From the NCBI GenBank assembly GCA_046483315.1, contig JAWODJ010000114.1, positions 1-64,000 on the forward strand: DNA of 64,000 nt, in the 5' to 3' direction. Each line of letters opens with the position of its first letter. Position 1 is the first letter of the stretch. Positions 1 through 8,968 of this stretch are shown here, in pieces. Source of the DNA: PXAP01 sp046483315 (GTDB taxonomy: Bacteria > Bacteroidota > Bacteroidia > Bacteroidales > PUMT01). Below the pieces are notes generated by a model. It was not told the origin of the DNA. It made no database searches and saw nothing but the letters and a program-made list of their open reading frames with translations. The translations under genes were made by a program, and so were the position numbers.

Positions 1-130
1 AGGGATACGTTGGGGTAGTTAATAACATACGATCTTCTATCATATTATCACTTTTCTTATTTAATTAGTAAAGAATTTTTCTAATAGATCAAAAAGTCTT
101 GAAATTTTATTCACAAATTAGTATTATTAG

Positions 131-138
131 TATCTTTG
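131..138 (+). promoter_or_regulatory. Candidate -7 box of the ECF operon
   Basis: The sequence TATCTTTG fits the Bacteroidota -7 consensus TAnnTTTG and lies 18 bases before the ECF sigma gene start. The expected -33 position holds only a T-rich run without a clear TTTG, so the promoter call is partial. Confidence 0.45.
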
Positions 139-156
139 CCATAAGGTGTTTCTGAT

Positions 157-714
157 ATGGCATTTAAGGATATAAAATTTCAGAGAGCGACCAGGAATGA
201 TGATATTTCTGCGTTTGAGAAGCTTTTCAGGATGTACTATGCTGAACTGGTGAATTATGCGTATGGTTTTTTAAAAGACAGGGATGCTTCAGAGGAAATT
301 GTACAGGAGTTGTTTTATAATTACTGGAAAAACAGGAAGAAAACAGATATCCGTTTTTCAGTCAGATCCTATTTGTACAGGTCTGTCAGGAACAATTCTC
401 TCAAATATCTTGATTCACTCGCGGTGAGAAGGAGATATGCTGACAGGGTGCTTGAACGGGAAAAAGAAAATACCGGATTTGAAAGTACTGAAATGGAATT
501 ATCAGAATTGAGTGAGATTATCAATGCAACTCTTTCGGAGTTGCCTGAGAGGTGCAGCCGCATATTTCGTATGAGTCGTTATGAAGGAATGAAATATGAG
601 GAGATAGCAAGTTTTTTATCGGTTTCGGTCAAAACTGTTGAGGCCGATATGACAAAAGCACTGAAACTTCTCAGGAAAAGGCTGGGTAAATATTATGAAT
701 CGTCATTGCCCTGA
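157..714 (+). CDS. ECF-family RNA polymerase sigma factor (FecI-like)
   Basis: This 185-residue protein is an extracytoplasmic-function sigma factor that would direct RNA polymerase to a small regulon. Region 2 spans roughly residues 23-85, with the acidic stretch DASEEIVQELF in the usual core-binding position. Region 4 spans about 120-178 and contains the helix-turn-helix YEEIASFLSVSVKTVEADM. There is no regions 1 or 3, as expected for the family. The FecR-type anti-sigma gene follows 49 bp downstream on the same strand, so the two probably form a regulatory pair. The target promoters and inducing signal cannot be read from the sequence. Confidence 0.9.
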   Translation: MAFKDIKFQRATRNDDISAFEKLFRMYYAELVNYAYGFLKDRDASEEIVQELFYNYWKNRKKTDIRFSVRSYLYRSVRNNSLKYLDSLAVRRRYADRVLEREKENTGFESTEMELSELSEIINATLSELPERCSRIFRMSRYEGMKYEEIASFLSVSVKTVEADMTKALKLLRKRLGKYYESSLP

Positions 715-763
715 ATAGTTTGGCATTAAAGAATATCAATAATCAAAATAATACTATGCGGAA

Positions 764-1621
764 ATGGATTACCTGAACACATATAAAGAAGTTGATACAG
801 ATATGGCGTGGGATAAAGTAAGGCAACGACTGCATAATGAAGGGCTTATACCTGAACAGAAAGACCCGGTTCCCGGGTTGCCCGTTTACCGCAGATTTGC
901 ATATGCTGCTGCTTTGCTTGTGATCATCGCTGTAGGGGGCCTGGGCTATTACCTGTTTTTTGAATATGAAACATCCGGGCTCCTGACATTACAGACAGGT
1001 GCGGATAACAGTACTTTTGTGCAGACTTTTGAAGATGGCAGTGTGGTTTACATGGCTGATAATACACTTATCAGTTATCCTGAAGTTTTCAGAGGAGATA
1101 AGCGGAAGGTGTCCCTTTCGGGGGAAGCATTTTTTGACATTCTGCCAAAAAATAATCAGCCTTTTATAATTGAGACAAGTAATGCCCTGATCGAGGTACT
1201 GGGAACAGCTTTCAATCTTAAAGCCAATGATAATGATTTTGAACTGATTGTTGAGGAAGGCAGGGTTCTGGTTACTATTAAGGATAGTAACCAGAATCCT
1301 GAGATTCTTGGTGAATGGGAAATGCTGAGAGGTACCGGAAACGACATGCAAAAGCTACCGGTTATTGACCGTACATACCTCTCATGGAGAAGGAACAGGA
1401 TGCAGTTCAGGGATGAAACCCTTGATAATATTACTTCCGTTATAAGCAGGAATTACAATGTGAGTATAGACTTTGAGGATGATGCCATAAGAGAAAGAAG
1501 ATTGACGGTTACCTTTGATAATAATGCCATAAACACAATTACCGAGGTGATAGCTTTATCTATGGATCTCGATTATGAGATATTGCCTGATTCGGGAATA
1601 ATATTCAAAGATAAAGAGTGA
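764..1621 (+). CDS. FecR-family anti-sigma factor
   Basis: The 285-residue protein has a cytoplasmic N-terminus of about 46 residues, one membrane segment at roughly residues 47-67, a periplasmic FecR domain (about 75-170) and a C-terminal DUF4974-like domain (about 205-280). This is the standard Bacteroidota architecture: the N-terminus holds the sigma factor and the periplasmic part receives a signal from an outer-membrane partner. It lies between its cognate ECF sigma gene and a protein with an STN domain, the domain that usually contacts FecR, so the three genes are probably one signalling operon. Confidence 0.88.
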   Translation: MDYLNTYKEVDTDMAWDKVRQRLHNEGLIPEQKDPVPGLPVYRRFAYAAALLVIIAVGGLGYYLFFEYETSGLLTLQTGADNSTFVQTFEDGSVVYMADNTLISYPEVFRGDKRKVSLSGEAFFDILPKNNQPFIIETSNALIEVLGTAFNLKANDNDFELIVEEGRVLVTIKDSNQNPEILGEWEMLRGTGNDMQKLPVIDRTYLSWRRNRMQFRDETLDNITSVISRNYNVSIDFEDDAIRERRLTVTFDNNAINTITEVIALSMDLDYEILPDSGIIFKDKE

Positions 1622-1655
1622 AAGGATACTTCAAAATCAGAAAGTCCGGAAAAGT

Positions 1656-3278
1656 ATGATTAAGTTGTTTTTGTCAACTTTACTGGTAAGGTTTTTGTTG
1701 CTGAGTTCAGGATCCTTTAACGGTATTTCTGTACATGTCAGATTGCCGCTACTTGCAATCCTGATTATTTTTCAGGGTGTTGCCACAGCACAGGATGATG
1801 TTTTTAATCAACAAATATCACTGCCACGACAAAATTCAAGCATATACTCGGTACTGAACCAGATATCAGGTCAGACAGGGTATTATTTTGTATATGATAC
1901 GGAGATACTGGATTCTGATAAAAATGTTAGGATCAGGTCAGACGAAAAGACCATGGCATCATGGCTGGAAGAGATTATAGATGATCCCGCACTCGGTTTT
2001 AACATCTTTGAGAACCATATACTGGTTTATCGGCCCGAAATTAAAAAAGACACCATTGATAACGGTTCACCGGAAGGAACCAGGGAAGACTATCTGATTG
2101 TAAGAGGTCATATACTTGATGAGAGGTCAAGGAATCCTCTCCCTTTCGCTACAGTTGCCATAGAGGGTAAGTCCCTGGGAATAACCACCAATGCAGATGG
2201 GATGTTTACCCTTAAGATCCCCGGCGAATATATTGAAGATTTTCTGTCTGTGTCGCATCTTGGTTACAGAAGCCAGATTATTCCTGTAAGACTTTTTAAA
2301 GATAATAAAGTTGATATTTTACTGGAGACTGATTATATTTCGATACAGGAAGTTATGATCAGGTATTTTGATCCTTTGGAAATTATAAGGGAGGCAAGGG
2401 AAAAAATAGAAAATAATTATAGTGAGGACCCGGTTTATCTTTTAAATTTCTACCGCGAAGGTGTACTTAGGCGTAACAAGTTTATTAATTATTCTGAAGC
2501 TCTTTTCCAGGTATATAAATCACCCTACCATAGAAAGCTCGAGAATGACCAGGTGCGTCTTCTCCAGTCAAGGACAATAAGCAATGTTGATCAGAGTGAT
2601 ACCCTCATACTTAAGATACGGGCAGGAATAAGAAGTTCTCTGGACCTGGATTTTATTAGTAATGTACCCGATTTCCTTGATCCGGAATATATGAATGATT
2701 ATGATTTTACAAAAGCCGATATCGTTTCTGTGGAAGGCAAAATGGCCTATGTGGTTGACTTTGAACAGAAAAAACATATAAACGAACCTTTGTACAAAGG
2801 TGTCTTGTATATTGATATGGAGAGCCTGGCATTTTTAGGAGCTGATTTTGAAGTTCACCCTGAATATGTAAATAAGGCGCAGAATAAGTTTTTAACCAGG
2901 AAAAACAGGAACTTCAGGGCAACTATTAATAAGGTGGCATACACTGTCAGCTACAGATATTTTAATGGCCGTTACCACCTGAATCATGTTAGGGCTGACC
3001 TGCATATTCGCTACAGGAAGAGGTATCACATTTTCAGCAATAATTACCATGTATTCGTAGAGATGGTAACAAGCAGGGTAGAGACTGACAATGTAACCAG
3101 GTTTAACAGGAGGGAATCACTGCGTACCGATCGTATTTTTATGGATGGCAACCATGCATATGACCCTTCATTTTGGAGCGGCTACAGCATTATTGCGCCC
3201 GAAAAACATATTACCAGTGCCATGTCAGAAATAGATTCACGTATTGAAAGTGTTGTTTCTGAACAGAATAATGAATAA
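1656..3278 (+). CDS. STN and carboxypeptidase-regulatory-like domain protein without TonB-dependent barrel
   Basis: This 540-residue exported protein has a hydrophobic leader region ending near residue 46 (...GVATAQ). An STN (secretin/TonB short N-terminal) domain follows at about residues 50-128. Next comes a carboxypeptidase-D regulatory-like beta domain at about 146-235, with the phrases GHILDERSRNPLPFATV and TTNADGMFTLKI. The rest (about 240-540) resembles the soluble region found after such domains in DUF5686-like proteins. The plug and 22-strand barrel of SusC/FecA receptors are absent: the protein is roughly half their length and has no long run of amphipathic strands. It starts 34 bp after fecR. 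It may be the signal input of the ECF/FecR pair, but that is inference. Confidence 0.7.
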   Translation: MIKLFLSTLLVRFLLLSSGSFNGISVHVRLPLLAILIIFQGVATAQDDVFNQQISLPRQNSSIYSVLNQISGQTGYYFVYDTEILDSDKNVRIRSDEKTMASWLEEIIDDPALGFNIFENHILVYRPEIKKDTIDNGSPEGTREDYLIVRGHILDERSRNPLPFATVAIEGKSLGITTNADGMFTLKIPGEYIEDFLSVSHLGYRSQIIPVRLFKDNKVDILLETDYISIQEVMIRYFDPLEIIREAREKIENNYSEDPVYLLNFYREGVLRRNKFINYSEALFQVYKSPYHRKLENDQVRLLQSRTISNVDQSDTLILKIRAGIRSSLDLDFISNVPDFLDPEYMNDYDFTKADIVSVEGKMAYVVDFEQKKHINEPLYKGVLYIDMESLAFLGADFEVHPEYVNKAQNKFLTRKNRNFRATINKVAYTVSYRYFNGRYHLNHVRADLHIRYRKRYHIFSNNYHVFVEMVTSRVETDNVTRFNRRESLRTDRIFMDGNHAYDPSFWSGYSIIAPEKHITSAMSEIDSRIESVVSEQNNE

Positions 3279-3385
3279 TTTTCTGCCCTATGTTTATTAC
3301 TGTTTGTTCCTGCGGCAGAGATAATTTTTACCAGATTTCCCGGCGCAGTGAATGATCAGTCATATTTAGCATTTATCTGGCATGT

Positions 3386-4705
3386 TCACATATTCTGATT
3401 AAGGGTTTTCATGATGGCTTCTGCTTTCAGCAGGCATTCGTTGTATTCTTTTTCAGGAACTGACAAACTTGTAATGGCACCTCCCACAATAAATGAGAGG
3501 AAAGAGTCTGTTTGATTATACTGGATACTTCTGATAACAACGTTGAAGTCGAAATCCTTTTCGGGTGTTATATATCCCACTGAGCCGGAAAAGAGTCCTC
3601 GCCTGCTTTTTTCATATTGTTCAATAATCTCCATTGCCCGTATTTTTGGGGCACCTGTCATTGATCCCATCGGGAAAGCGGACCTTATAATGTCGGTAAA
3701 CATGATTTTTGACGGTAGTGTTGCTGAAACAGATGACTGCATCTGATATACATGCGGGAAAGGATATACGGCGCATAACTCATCAACCCTTACTGATGCA
3801 TCAGTTGCTATTTTGGATAGATCATTCCTTACAAGATCTGTTATCATGATATTCTCAGCCCGTTCTTTCGGGTCAGTGACAAGAGATCCTGCCATCAGCA
3901 GGTCTTCTTCAGGAGTTCGCCCCCGTTTGGCTGTGCCTTTGATTGGCTGTGAAATGATCCTGTTGCCGGCTTTCTTCAGAAAACGTTCGGGACTGGCACA
4001 AAGCAGGTATTTATCCTGCACCCTGTAATAGCAGGAGAACGGGGTGGGGGATTCTTCCGTGAGTCTTATCCATGTTAAGGGAGGATCAATGAATGACTTT
4101 TCGGAGAAGAATTCCTGGCAGAAATTTATTTCATAGATATCCCCTCTTTGAATATGAGATTTTATTTTCTCAACAGACTCCAGATAGACCGGTCTTGATA
4201 TTCTTTTTGTGATTTTTTCAATGTTGATGTCCATGGTGAAGGGCGGCGGACTGTTTTGGATTTCCCGGACCATTGCTTCTATCTCAAATTCATTATTACA
4301 ATATGTCTCCCAACCTACAGAAAGTGTTTTATCCCTTAAGAGGAAGATATATATGGGAATAAAAAAACTGACAGGGGGAAATTTTATATAGTCCGGATGG
4401 ACCGAAGAAAGTGCTTCTGTTTCATTTTTCAGGTCATAACCCAGGTGTCCGAAAATCCAGTCATCACTGTCTGATACAAATCTCTCAAGTGCAGGTAACA
4501 ACTTCCCGTGTTGAGGACTGAATGTTTTCAGTGAACCAATTCCGGCAATAACATCATAGTCGTGATATGTATGATCAGATGTAAGAATGTTAGGATAATT
4601 GTTTGAATCAAGAATACATATTTCCTTGTAATTTCTGCTCCACGACAACAACTTCTTGGTAAAGAGAGATACATCGTCAATATAATAGCTGCTGAATTTT
4701 CGCAT
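3386..4705 (-). CDS. pabB: Aminodeoxychorismate synthase component I
   Basis: The 439-residue protein belongs to the chorismate-binding family. It carries PIKGTAKRG in the central region; the lysine in PIKGT is the nucleophile that separates PabB from anthranilate synthase TrpE, which has PIAGT. Further family motifs are DLVRNDLSKIA, the FPMGSMTGAPKIRAMEII stretch and YITPEKDFDFNV. The enzyme makes 4-amino-4-deoxychorismate for folate. There is no fused PabC lyase or glutaminase domain. It stands alone on the minus strand, convergent with the preceding operon, so the glutaminase and lyase partners must be elsewhere. Confidence 0.9.
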   Translation of the reverse strand: MRKFSSYYIDDVSLFTKKLLSWSRNYKEICILDSNNYPNILTSDHTYHDYDVIAGIGSLKTFSPQHGKLLPALERFVSDSDDWIFGHLGYDLKNETEALSSVHPDYIKFPPVSFFIPIYIFLLRDKTLSVGWETYCNNEFEIEAMVREIQNSPPPFTMDINIEKITKRISRPVYLESVEKIKSHIQRGDIYEINFCQEFFSEKSFIDPPLTWIRLTEESPTPFSCYYRVQDKYLLCASPERFLKKAGNRIISQPIKGTAKRGRTPEEDLLMAGSLVTDPKERAENIMITDLVRNDLSKIATDASVRVDELCAVYPFPHVYQMQSSVSATLPSKIMFTDIIRSAFPMGSMTGAPKIRAMEIIEQYEKSRRGLFSGSVGYITPEKDFDFNVVIRSIQYNQTDSFLSFIVGGAITSLSVPEKEYNECLLKAEAIMKTLNQNM

Positions 4706-5022
4706 ATGGTAAAAATAGAGATTGATCCTGGTTTTTTACTGAATATGCCCCTGAAATATTCAATTATGGCAGAGGGGGTATCTTATGATTCCGGAACCTT
4801 GTTACCCTCAACCCCCTGTTACAGATATTTTTTACGACAATATCCGGCTGATGATATCTTTTGCTGATCGGGATGAAACGATCATACTTAAAATAATTTA
4901 TACGGTCAGTGAAAAAAAACAGCCGGTCATTTTCTGTTATACTATTTTTTTTACCTTTACCTCTTTATTCTGTGAATAATTTTATTATGTAAATATTTTT
5001 AACCTTAATTTTAAACTGGATT
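4706..5022. other. Intergenic region between divergent pabB and ROK kinase
   Basis: This 317-bp AT-rich spacer separates two divergent genes, so it should hold both promoters. No full TAnnTTTG match with a spaced -33 box was found on either strand; TAATTTTA at about 5006-5013 is a one-mismatch candidate for the right-hand gene. An open frame at 4785-4979 has no plausible protein features. Confidence 0.4.
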
Positions 5023-5982
5023 ATGAAAGAGTATGTAATAGGTATTGACATTGGAGGTACTTTTACCAAAAGCGGTTTTGTTGATCACGAAGGTAACTGT
5101 TATGCTGAATCTGTAACTCCGACTGATGTATATGATAATGTTGATGATTATCTTGAGAATCTTGTATCAGAGCTTAAAAATGCTGAAAAACAGCTTGAAG
5201 CACCATATAAGATAATTGGAGTAGGCATTGGTGCACCCAATGGAAACTTTCATCACGGAACTATTGAAAATGCAACCAATCTCAAATGGAGGGGCGTGAT
5301 CCCTTTTGCAGATATGGTTAATAAGCATTATAAAGTTCCCGTGCGACTTACCAATGATGCAAATGCCGCAGCTCTCGGGGAGATGGTCTATGGCGGAGCA
5401 AAAGGAATGAAAAATTTCATTATGATAACCCTGGGTACCGGACTGGGGAGCGGGTTAGTTGTTAACGGAGACCTCGTATACGGGCATGATGGATTTGCAG
5501 GGGAACTGGGGCATGTTAATGTTGTTGAAAACGGAAGAAAATGCGGTTGCGGAAATTTAGGCTGCCTGGAAACGTATGTCTCTGCACCCGGAATCAAAAG
5601 AACTGTTTTTGAGATCATGGCATCTGACAGTGACGGAAGTGATCTGGTAAATTACAGCTTCAGTGAGCTTGATTCAGAAATGATATATAATGCTGCCCGG
5701 AAAGACGACCCTGTTGCACTGAAAGCCTTTGATGCCACCGGTAAAATACTTGGCAGAAAACTTGCCGATTCAGTTGCGCATACAAGTCCGGAAGCTGTTT
5801 TCCTGCTTGGTGGTCTATCCAAATCAGGCGACTATATATTCAAGCCTACCAAAAAATATTTGGAAGAGAGTGTTATGGGCACATTTAGGAACAAAGTCAG
5901 CATACTGCCCTCTCAGCTGACAGATAAGAATGCAGCGGTACTGGGAGCCAGTGCCCTGATATGGAAAGAGGCTGATAAATAA
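5023..5982 (+). CDS. ROK-family sugar kinase (glucokinase-like)
   Basis: The 319-residue protein is a ROK-family kinase. The N-terminal phosphate loop is GIDIGGTFTKSGF. The catalytic aspartate lies in LTNDANAAALGE, followed by the glycine-rich ITLGTGLGSGLV. The zinc-binding CxCGxxGC signature appears as CGCGNLGC, preceded by the expected GHVNV histidine. These features indicate an ATP-dependent hexose kinase, most likely acting on glucose or a related sugar. There is no N-terminal DNA-binding domain, so it is not a ROK repressor. A sugar porter gene follows 113 bp downstream, which suggests an uptake and phosphorylation pair. Confidence 0.88.
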   Translation: MKEYVIGIDIGGTFTKSGFVDHEGNCYAESVTPTDVYDNVDDYLENLVSELKNAEKQLEAPYKIIGVGIGAPNGNFHHGTIENATNLKWRGVIPFADMVNKHYKVPVRLTNDANAAALGEMVYGGAKGMKNFIMITLGTGLGSGLVVNGDLVYGHDGFAGELGHVNVVENGRKCGCGNLGCLETYVSAPGIKRTVFEIMASDSDGSDLVNYSFSELDSEMIYNAARKDDPVALKAFDATGKILGRKLADSVAHTSPEAVFLLGGLSKSGDYIFKPTKKYLEESVMGTFRNKVSILPSQLTDKNAAVLGASALIWKEADK

Positions 5983-6095
5983 TTTTGGATGTAGATCCGG
6001 TTCTGTTAGTTTATCAGGGTTTTGGAATTAATCATTAATGTATTGAATATAGGATACAGCTTAAACCAAATTGTTTAATAATTAAATCAATTACC

Positions 6096-7526
6096 ATGTC
6101 AAATCAAAACAATACACTGAGAGTGGGAATGATATTCATTTCCATGATTTATTTCATTTTCGGTTTTGTGACCACTTTTATTATAACCCTGAGTGACCCT
6201 GTGATGGAAGCTTTCGATCTGACTTACACACAGGGCTTTTTGGTTAATTCAGCATTCTTTATTTCGTATGCTGTTTTTTCAATACCTTCGGGAAGTGTGG
6301 TTAAAAGGATTGGCTATAAAAATTCCATATTTTTAGGGCTGATTCTGATGTCTTTTGCAGGATTTTTATTTTTTCCTGCTATCAGGACAGAATCATATCC
6401 CTTTTTCCTTGGAGCTATATTGCTTCTTTCCCTTGGTGTAGTTATTCTGCAGACTTCATGCAATCCTTTTGTTACAAAGCTGGGACCCCCTGAAACAGCT
6501 TCGGGAAGGCTTAATCTTACAATGGCACTTAATTCAATTGCCACCTGGTTGGCGCCTCTTATGATTGTGGGACTTATTCTTCCTGCTGCTGTTCCTCAAA
6601 TCGGAGCGGCAGTTGACGGATTGGCAAGTGAGGTGATTCCCGAGGCTATTCGACCGGGCGACCTCCTTCCTCCGTTTTTAATTATAGGTGGTGTTATTTT
6701 GCTGGTAGCTATTGGCATAAGATTTATTAAACTTCCGGTATTAAGCCAGGAAGGTCTCGGGAATTACGCGACGGTTTTTAAATACAGACACGTGCTTCTT
6801 GGGGCACTCGGAATCTTTTGTTATGTTGGAGCCGAAGTCGGTATAGGTACGGCTATATCCTCCTATGTTGTTCAGCCCGGCCTGGGAGGAGGTGTCAGCA
6901 GGGAACTGGCTCTGAAATTTGTTGGTTTGTACTGGGCAGGTGCCATGATAGGCCGTTTGTTTGCTGCGATTGCCCTTTCCGATGTTAAAAATAAGAAAAT
7001 GAAACTTATTTTTGCCGGTGCTATAGTGATTTGGGCATTTATAGTTGGTTTTGTAACACTTGAATACAGCTTGCCAATGTCACTTACTTTCCTTGGTTTT
7101 GTTGTATTGAATTATTTCCTGATGATGATTGGAAGGGGAAAGGCCAATCTTGTTCTTTCTGTTTTTGCAGTAGTTGCTATCATACTGGCAATAACTTCAA
7201 TGCTCTCTACAGGAAGGGTTGCACTTTGGGCAATTGTATCAATAGGTTTGTTTAATTCTGTAATGTTCCCCAATATATATTCATTAGCAGTTAAAGGGCT
7301 TGACAGAAGCGAAGTCAGTTTGGCCACCGGAGTAATAAATACGTTTATAGTTGGTGGAGCAGTTATTCCCATTTTTATGGGTATGGTTGGTGATGCATTA
7401 AATATTCAATATTCATTTATCGTACCAGTGATCTGTTATCTTTATATTTTATTCTTTGCGTTGGTAGGAAGCAAGCTTCCTCCGGCGGGAGAAACTGCTG
7501 CGCCCGGTCCTGCGGCATCTGAATAA
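6096..7526 (+). CDS. MFS sugar transporter (FucP/GluP-like)
   Basis: This 476-residue protein is predicted to have about twelve membrane segments. It resembles the fucose/glucose/galactose proton symporters of the FHS branch of the major facilitator superfamily: the start reads MIFISMIYFIFGFVTTF, and LGVVILQTSCNPFVTKLG follows at about residues 112-129. That phrase matches the conserved QTxxNPFVT-type signature of these porters. Next to the ROK kinase it probably imports a hexose. The C-terminus ends in a short Ala/Pro tail. A strong palindromic terminator begins 14 bp after the stop. Confidence 0.85.
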   Translation: MSNQNNTLRVGMIFISMIYFIFGFVTTFIITLSDPVMEAFDLTYTQGFLVNSAFFISYAVFSIPSGSVVKRIGYKNSIFLGLILMSFAGFLFFPAIRTESYPFFLGAILLLSLGVVILQTSCNPFVTKLGPPETASGRLNLTMALNSIATWLAPLMIVGLILPAAVPQIGAAVDGLASEVIPEAIRPGDLLPPFLIIGGVILLVAIGIRFIKLPVLSQEGLGNYATVFKYRHVLLGALGIFCYVGAEVGIGTAISSYVVQPGLGGGVSRELALKFVGLYWAGAMIGRLFAAIALSDVKNKKMKLIFAGAIVIWAFIVGFVTLEYSLPMSLTFLGFVVLNYFLMMIGRGKANLVLSVFAVVAIILAITSMLSTGRVALWAIVSIGLFNSVMFPNIYSLAVKGLDRSEVSLATGVINTFIVGGAVIPIFMGMVGDALNIQYSFIVPVICYLYILFFALVGSKLPPAGETAAPGPAASE

Positions 7527-7540
7527 CAGATGTAATTTAC

Positions 7541-7584
7541 CATTTAATAAAACGAGGCTCCCGGGAGCCTCGTTTTATTAAATG
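7541..7584 (+). terminator. Perfect 44-bp palindrome acting as intrinsic terminator
   Basis: Positions 7541-7562 and 7563-7584 are exact reverse complements with no spacer, centred on CCCGGG. The transcript would form a GC-capped stem flanked by A and U runs, which fits a terminator on either strand. It lies 14 bp after the sugar porter stop codon. Confidence 0.8.
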
Positions 7585-7586
7585 AT

Positions 7587-7688
7587 GTGTCGTGTATGGC
7601 AGACAGCCGGGTGGTGAAAGTCCGTTACGGGGGTTTGTAGTCGCCAACCATTAGCTTAAGGCAAGGGTTTCCATTGCGGGGTGGAGTA
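7587..7688 (+). mobile_element. Relic of a group II intron (5' domain I fragment)
   Basis: The stretch begins GTGTCG, like a group II intron 5' end, and carries motifs typical of bacterial intron domain I in the right order: GGTGGTGAAAGTCC (7610-7623), TAGTCGCCAACCATTAGCTT (7638-7657), AAGGCAAGGGT and CCATTGCGGGGTGGA (7671-7685). Similarity stops soon after. No reverse transcriptase frame, domain V or 3' end is visible before the next gene on the minus strand. It is therefore a truncated, non-functional remnant. It starts two bases after the palindromic terminator. Identification is by motif memory, without a covariance search. Confidence 0.6.
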
Positions 7689-7729
7689 TAATAATACTTT
7701 GGGATATCTGAACTCTCTTTTATCCTGTT

Positions 7730-7849
7730 TTATTTTTCAGGTTCCTCTCTTTTTGATCTGTTACCGATTATGCCTTTAAAATAAAGAAAAACAATAATCA
7801 GGATAATAAGTGCTATGAATACCCTTGAATATGGTGCGAATAAGTACAT
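7730..7849 (-). CDS. 39-residue single-pass membrane protein
   Basis: This short frame starts with ATG 16 bp after the NlpC/P60 stop codon and ends at TAA. The protein has a 17-residue hydrophobic core (about residues 9-25, VFIALIILIIVFLYF) followed by a basic then acidic tail (FKGIIGNRSKREEPEK). That is a plausible N-out or N-in single membrane helix with a short charged end. The close spacing suggests co-transcription with the cell-wall hydrolase. No family is recognised, and conservation has not been tested. Confidence 0.5.
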   Translation of the reverse strand: MYLFAPYSRVFIALIILIIVFLYFKGIIGNRSKREEPEK

Positions 7850-7865
7850 ACCTTAACTGAGTTTG

Positions 7866-8663
7866 TTAATCAATAATATTTCTTATTACTCTCAGCTTGT
7901 GTGTATATTGTTTTAGTGCGCTGTTATATATTCCCTGGTGGTCTATCCTGTCAGTTCTTACATGTCCGGAGGCATGAACTATTTCTTGCTGGCCGGTTAT
8001 TATGCCGGTATGAATGATCTCCCCCTCTTCGTTATCAAAAAATGCCAGATCGCCGGGCCTGGCTTCGTTAATAAAGTTAACAGCAGATCCTGCTTTAACC
8101 TGTTGTTTTGAATCCCTTGGAATACTCCTGCCGAATATCTTCATAACTATTTGTGTAAGGCCTGAACAGTCCATTCCAAAAGGGTTTTTCCCTCCCCATA
8201 GATAGGGGATATTTATAAATGTACGGACTGCCTGGCTGATATTCTCCCTGATATCTTCCTGCTGATAGAATAGTGGTTCCTGCAGGCATGAGAAGTTAAA
8301 GCCATTGAAATGAAAACTGTTGGATGCATGTTTGTATCCGTATAATGAGCTTCCTGCAGGGATATAAAAGGGCTGTCTGCCATTAACATCTGAAACCGAA
8401 AGTAAGAGACTGCCAAGTATCTGTGGAGGAGAGCTTAGCAGCTGCAATGCGGTTTCTTCATTTACGTGATGAACCATAGGGTTGTATAGCCAGCCCTGGT
8501 ATCCGTCATGACATATTTCAACAAAACTCCACTTTTGCTGTTTTTCCATAATAATCACCAGCTCTCCGAAAAGAACCTGACTGGTCATCTCATCTTTTTC
8601 TGATGGCCCGGATCTTAATGGAACAACCGGCAGGACTGATAAGGCATAATGCATAAAATTCAA
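7866..8663 (-). CDS. NlpC/P60 cell-wall peptidase with SH3-type domains
   Basis: The 265-residue protein has an N-terminal SH3-like region (about residues 8-65, ending WSFVEICHDGYQGWLY), a second SH3-like stretch, and a C-terminal C40 peptidase domain. The catalytic cysteine is in GMDCSGLTQIV, the first histidine in EIIHTGIITG, and the third polar residue near IVHASGHV. The family cuts D-glutamyl-meso-diaminopimelate bonds in murein peptides. No signal peptide is evident, so it may be a cytoplasmic recycling enzyme like gamma-D-glutamyl-L-diamino acid endopeptidase, or its export is unrecognised. A small membrane protein gene follows. Confidence 0.85.
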   Translation of the reverse strand: MNFMHYALSVLPVVPLRSGPSEKDEMTSQVLFGELVIIMEKQQKWSFVEICHDGYQGWLYNPMVHHVNEETALQLLSSPPQILGSLLLSVSDVNGRQPFYIPAGSSLYGYKHASNSFHFNGFNFSCLQEPLFYQQEDIRENISQAVRTFINIPYLWGGKNPFGMDCSGLTQIVMKIFGRSIPRDSKQQVKAGSAVNFINEARPGDLAFFDNEEGEIIHTGIITGQQEIVHASGHVRTDRIDHQGIYNSALKQYTHKLRVIRNIID

Positions 8664-8968
8664 ATATGTATAAAATTTTGGAGCTTATTTTAAGACAAAA
8701 ATCTGGTTCTTTTTTATAGGAGAAATATACATTATTAAATTCTTTTAGCCATTTTTATCTGATGTAAAATTCATGTCTTTTTGTTCGACCTGGCATATGG
8801 ATGATTCATCTGACAAATATTGCCAAAAGATTTTATATAAACACTAAAAATCGACGAAGTCAAATTTTTTTATAATTATCAAATAACAGAGCCGGCAGGT
8901 TGGATATAGAGGAAAAAAATATGTAGGTTTGCTTTTTGGGAGCATAATATGTCGCTTAATCAAAATTC
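8664..8968. other. Intergenic region between divergent genes
   Basis: This 305-bp AT-rich spacer separates the NlpC/P60 operon and the 7TM-HD gene. Apart from the right-hand promoter described separately at 8900-8931, I see no RNA, repeat or plausible small gene in it. Confidence 0.4.
8900..8931 (+). promoter_or_regulatory. Bacteroidota-type promoter of the 7TM-HD gene
   Basis: TTG at 8900-8902 and TAGGTTTG at 8924-8931 are separated by 21 bases, matching the TTTG/TAnnTTTG arrangement. The expected start of transcription is near 8938, about 30 bases before the ATG. Confidence 0.55.

Noticed and set aside
4785..4979. Open frame of 64 residues between pabB and the ROK kinase
   Set aside because: It is rich in Ile, Phe and Tyr codons expected from AT-rich noncoding DNA, has no domain or signal, and lies where two divergent promoters must be.
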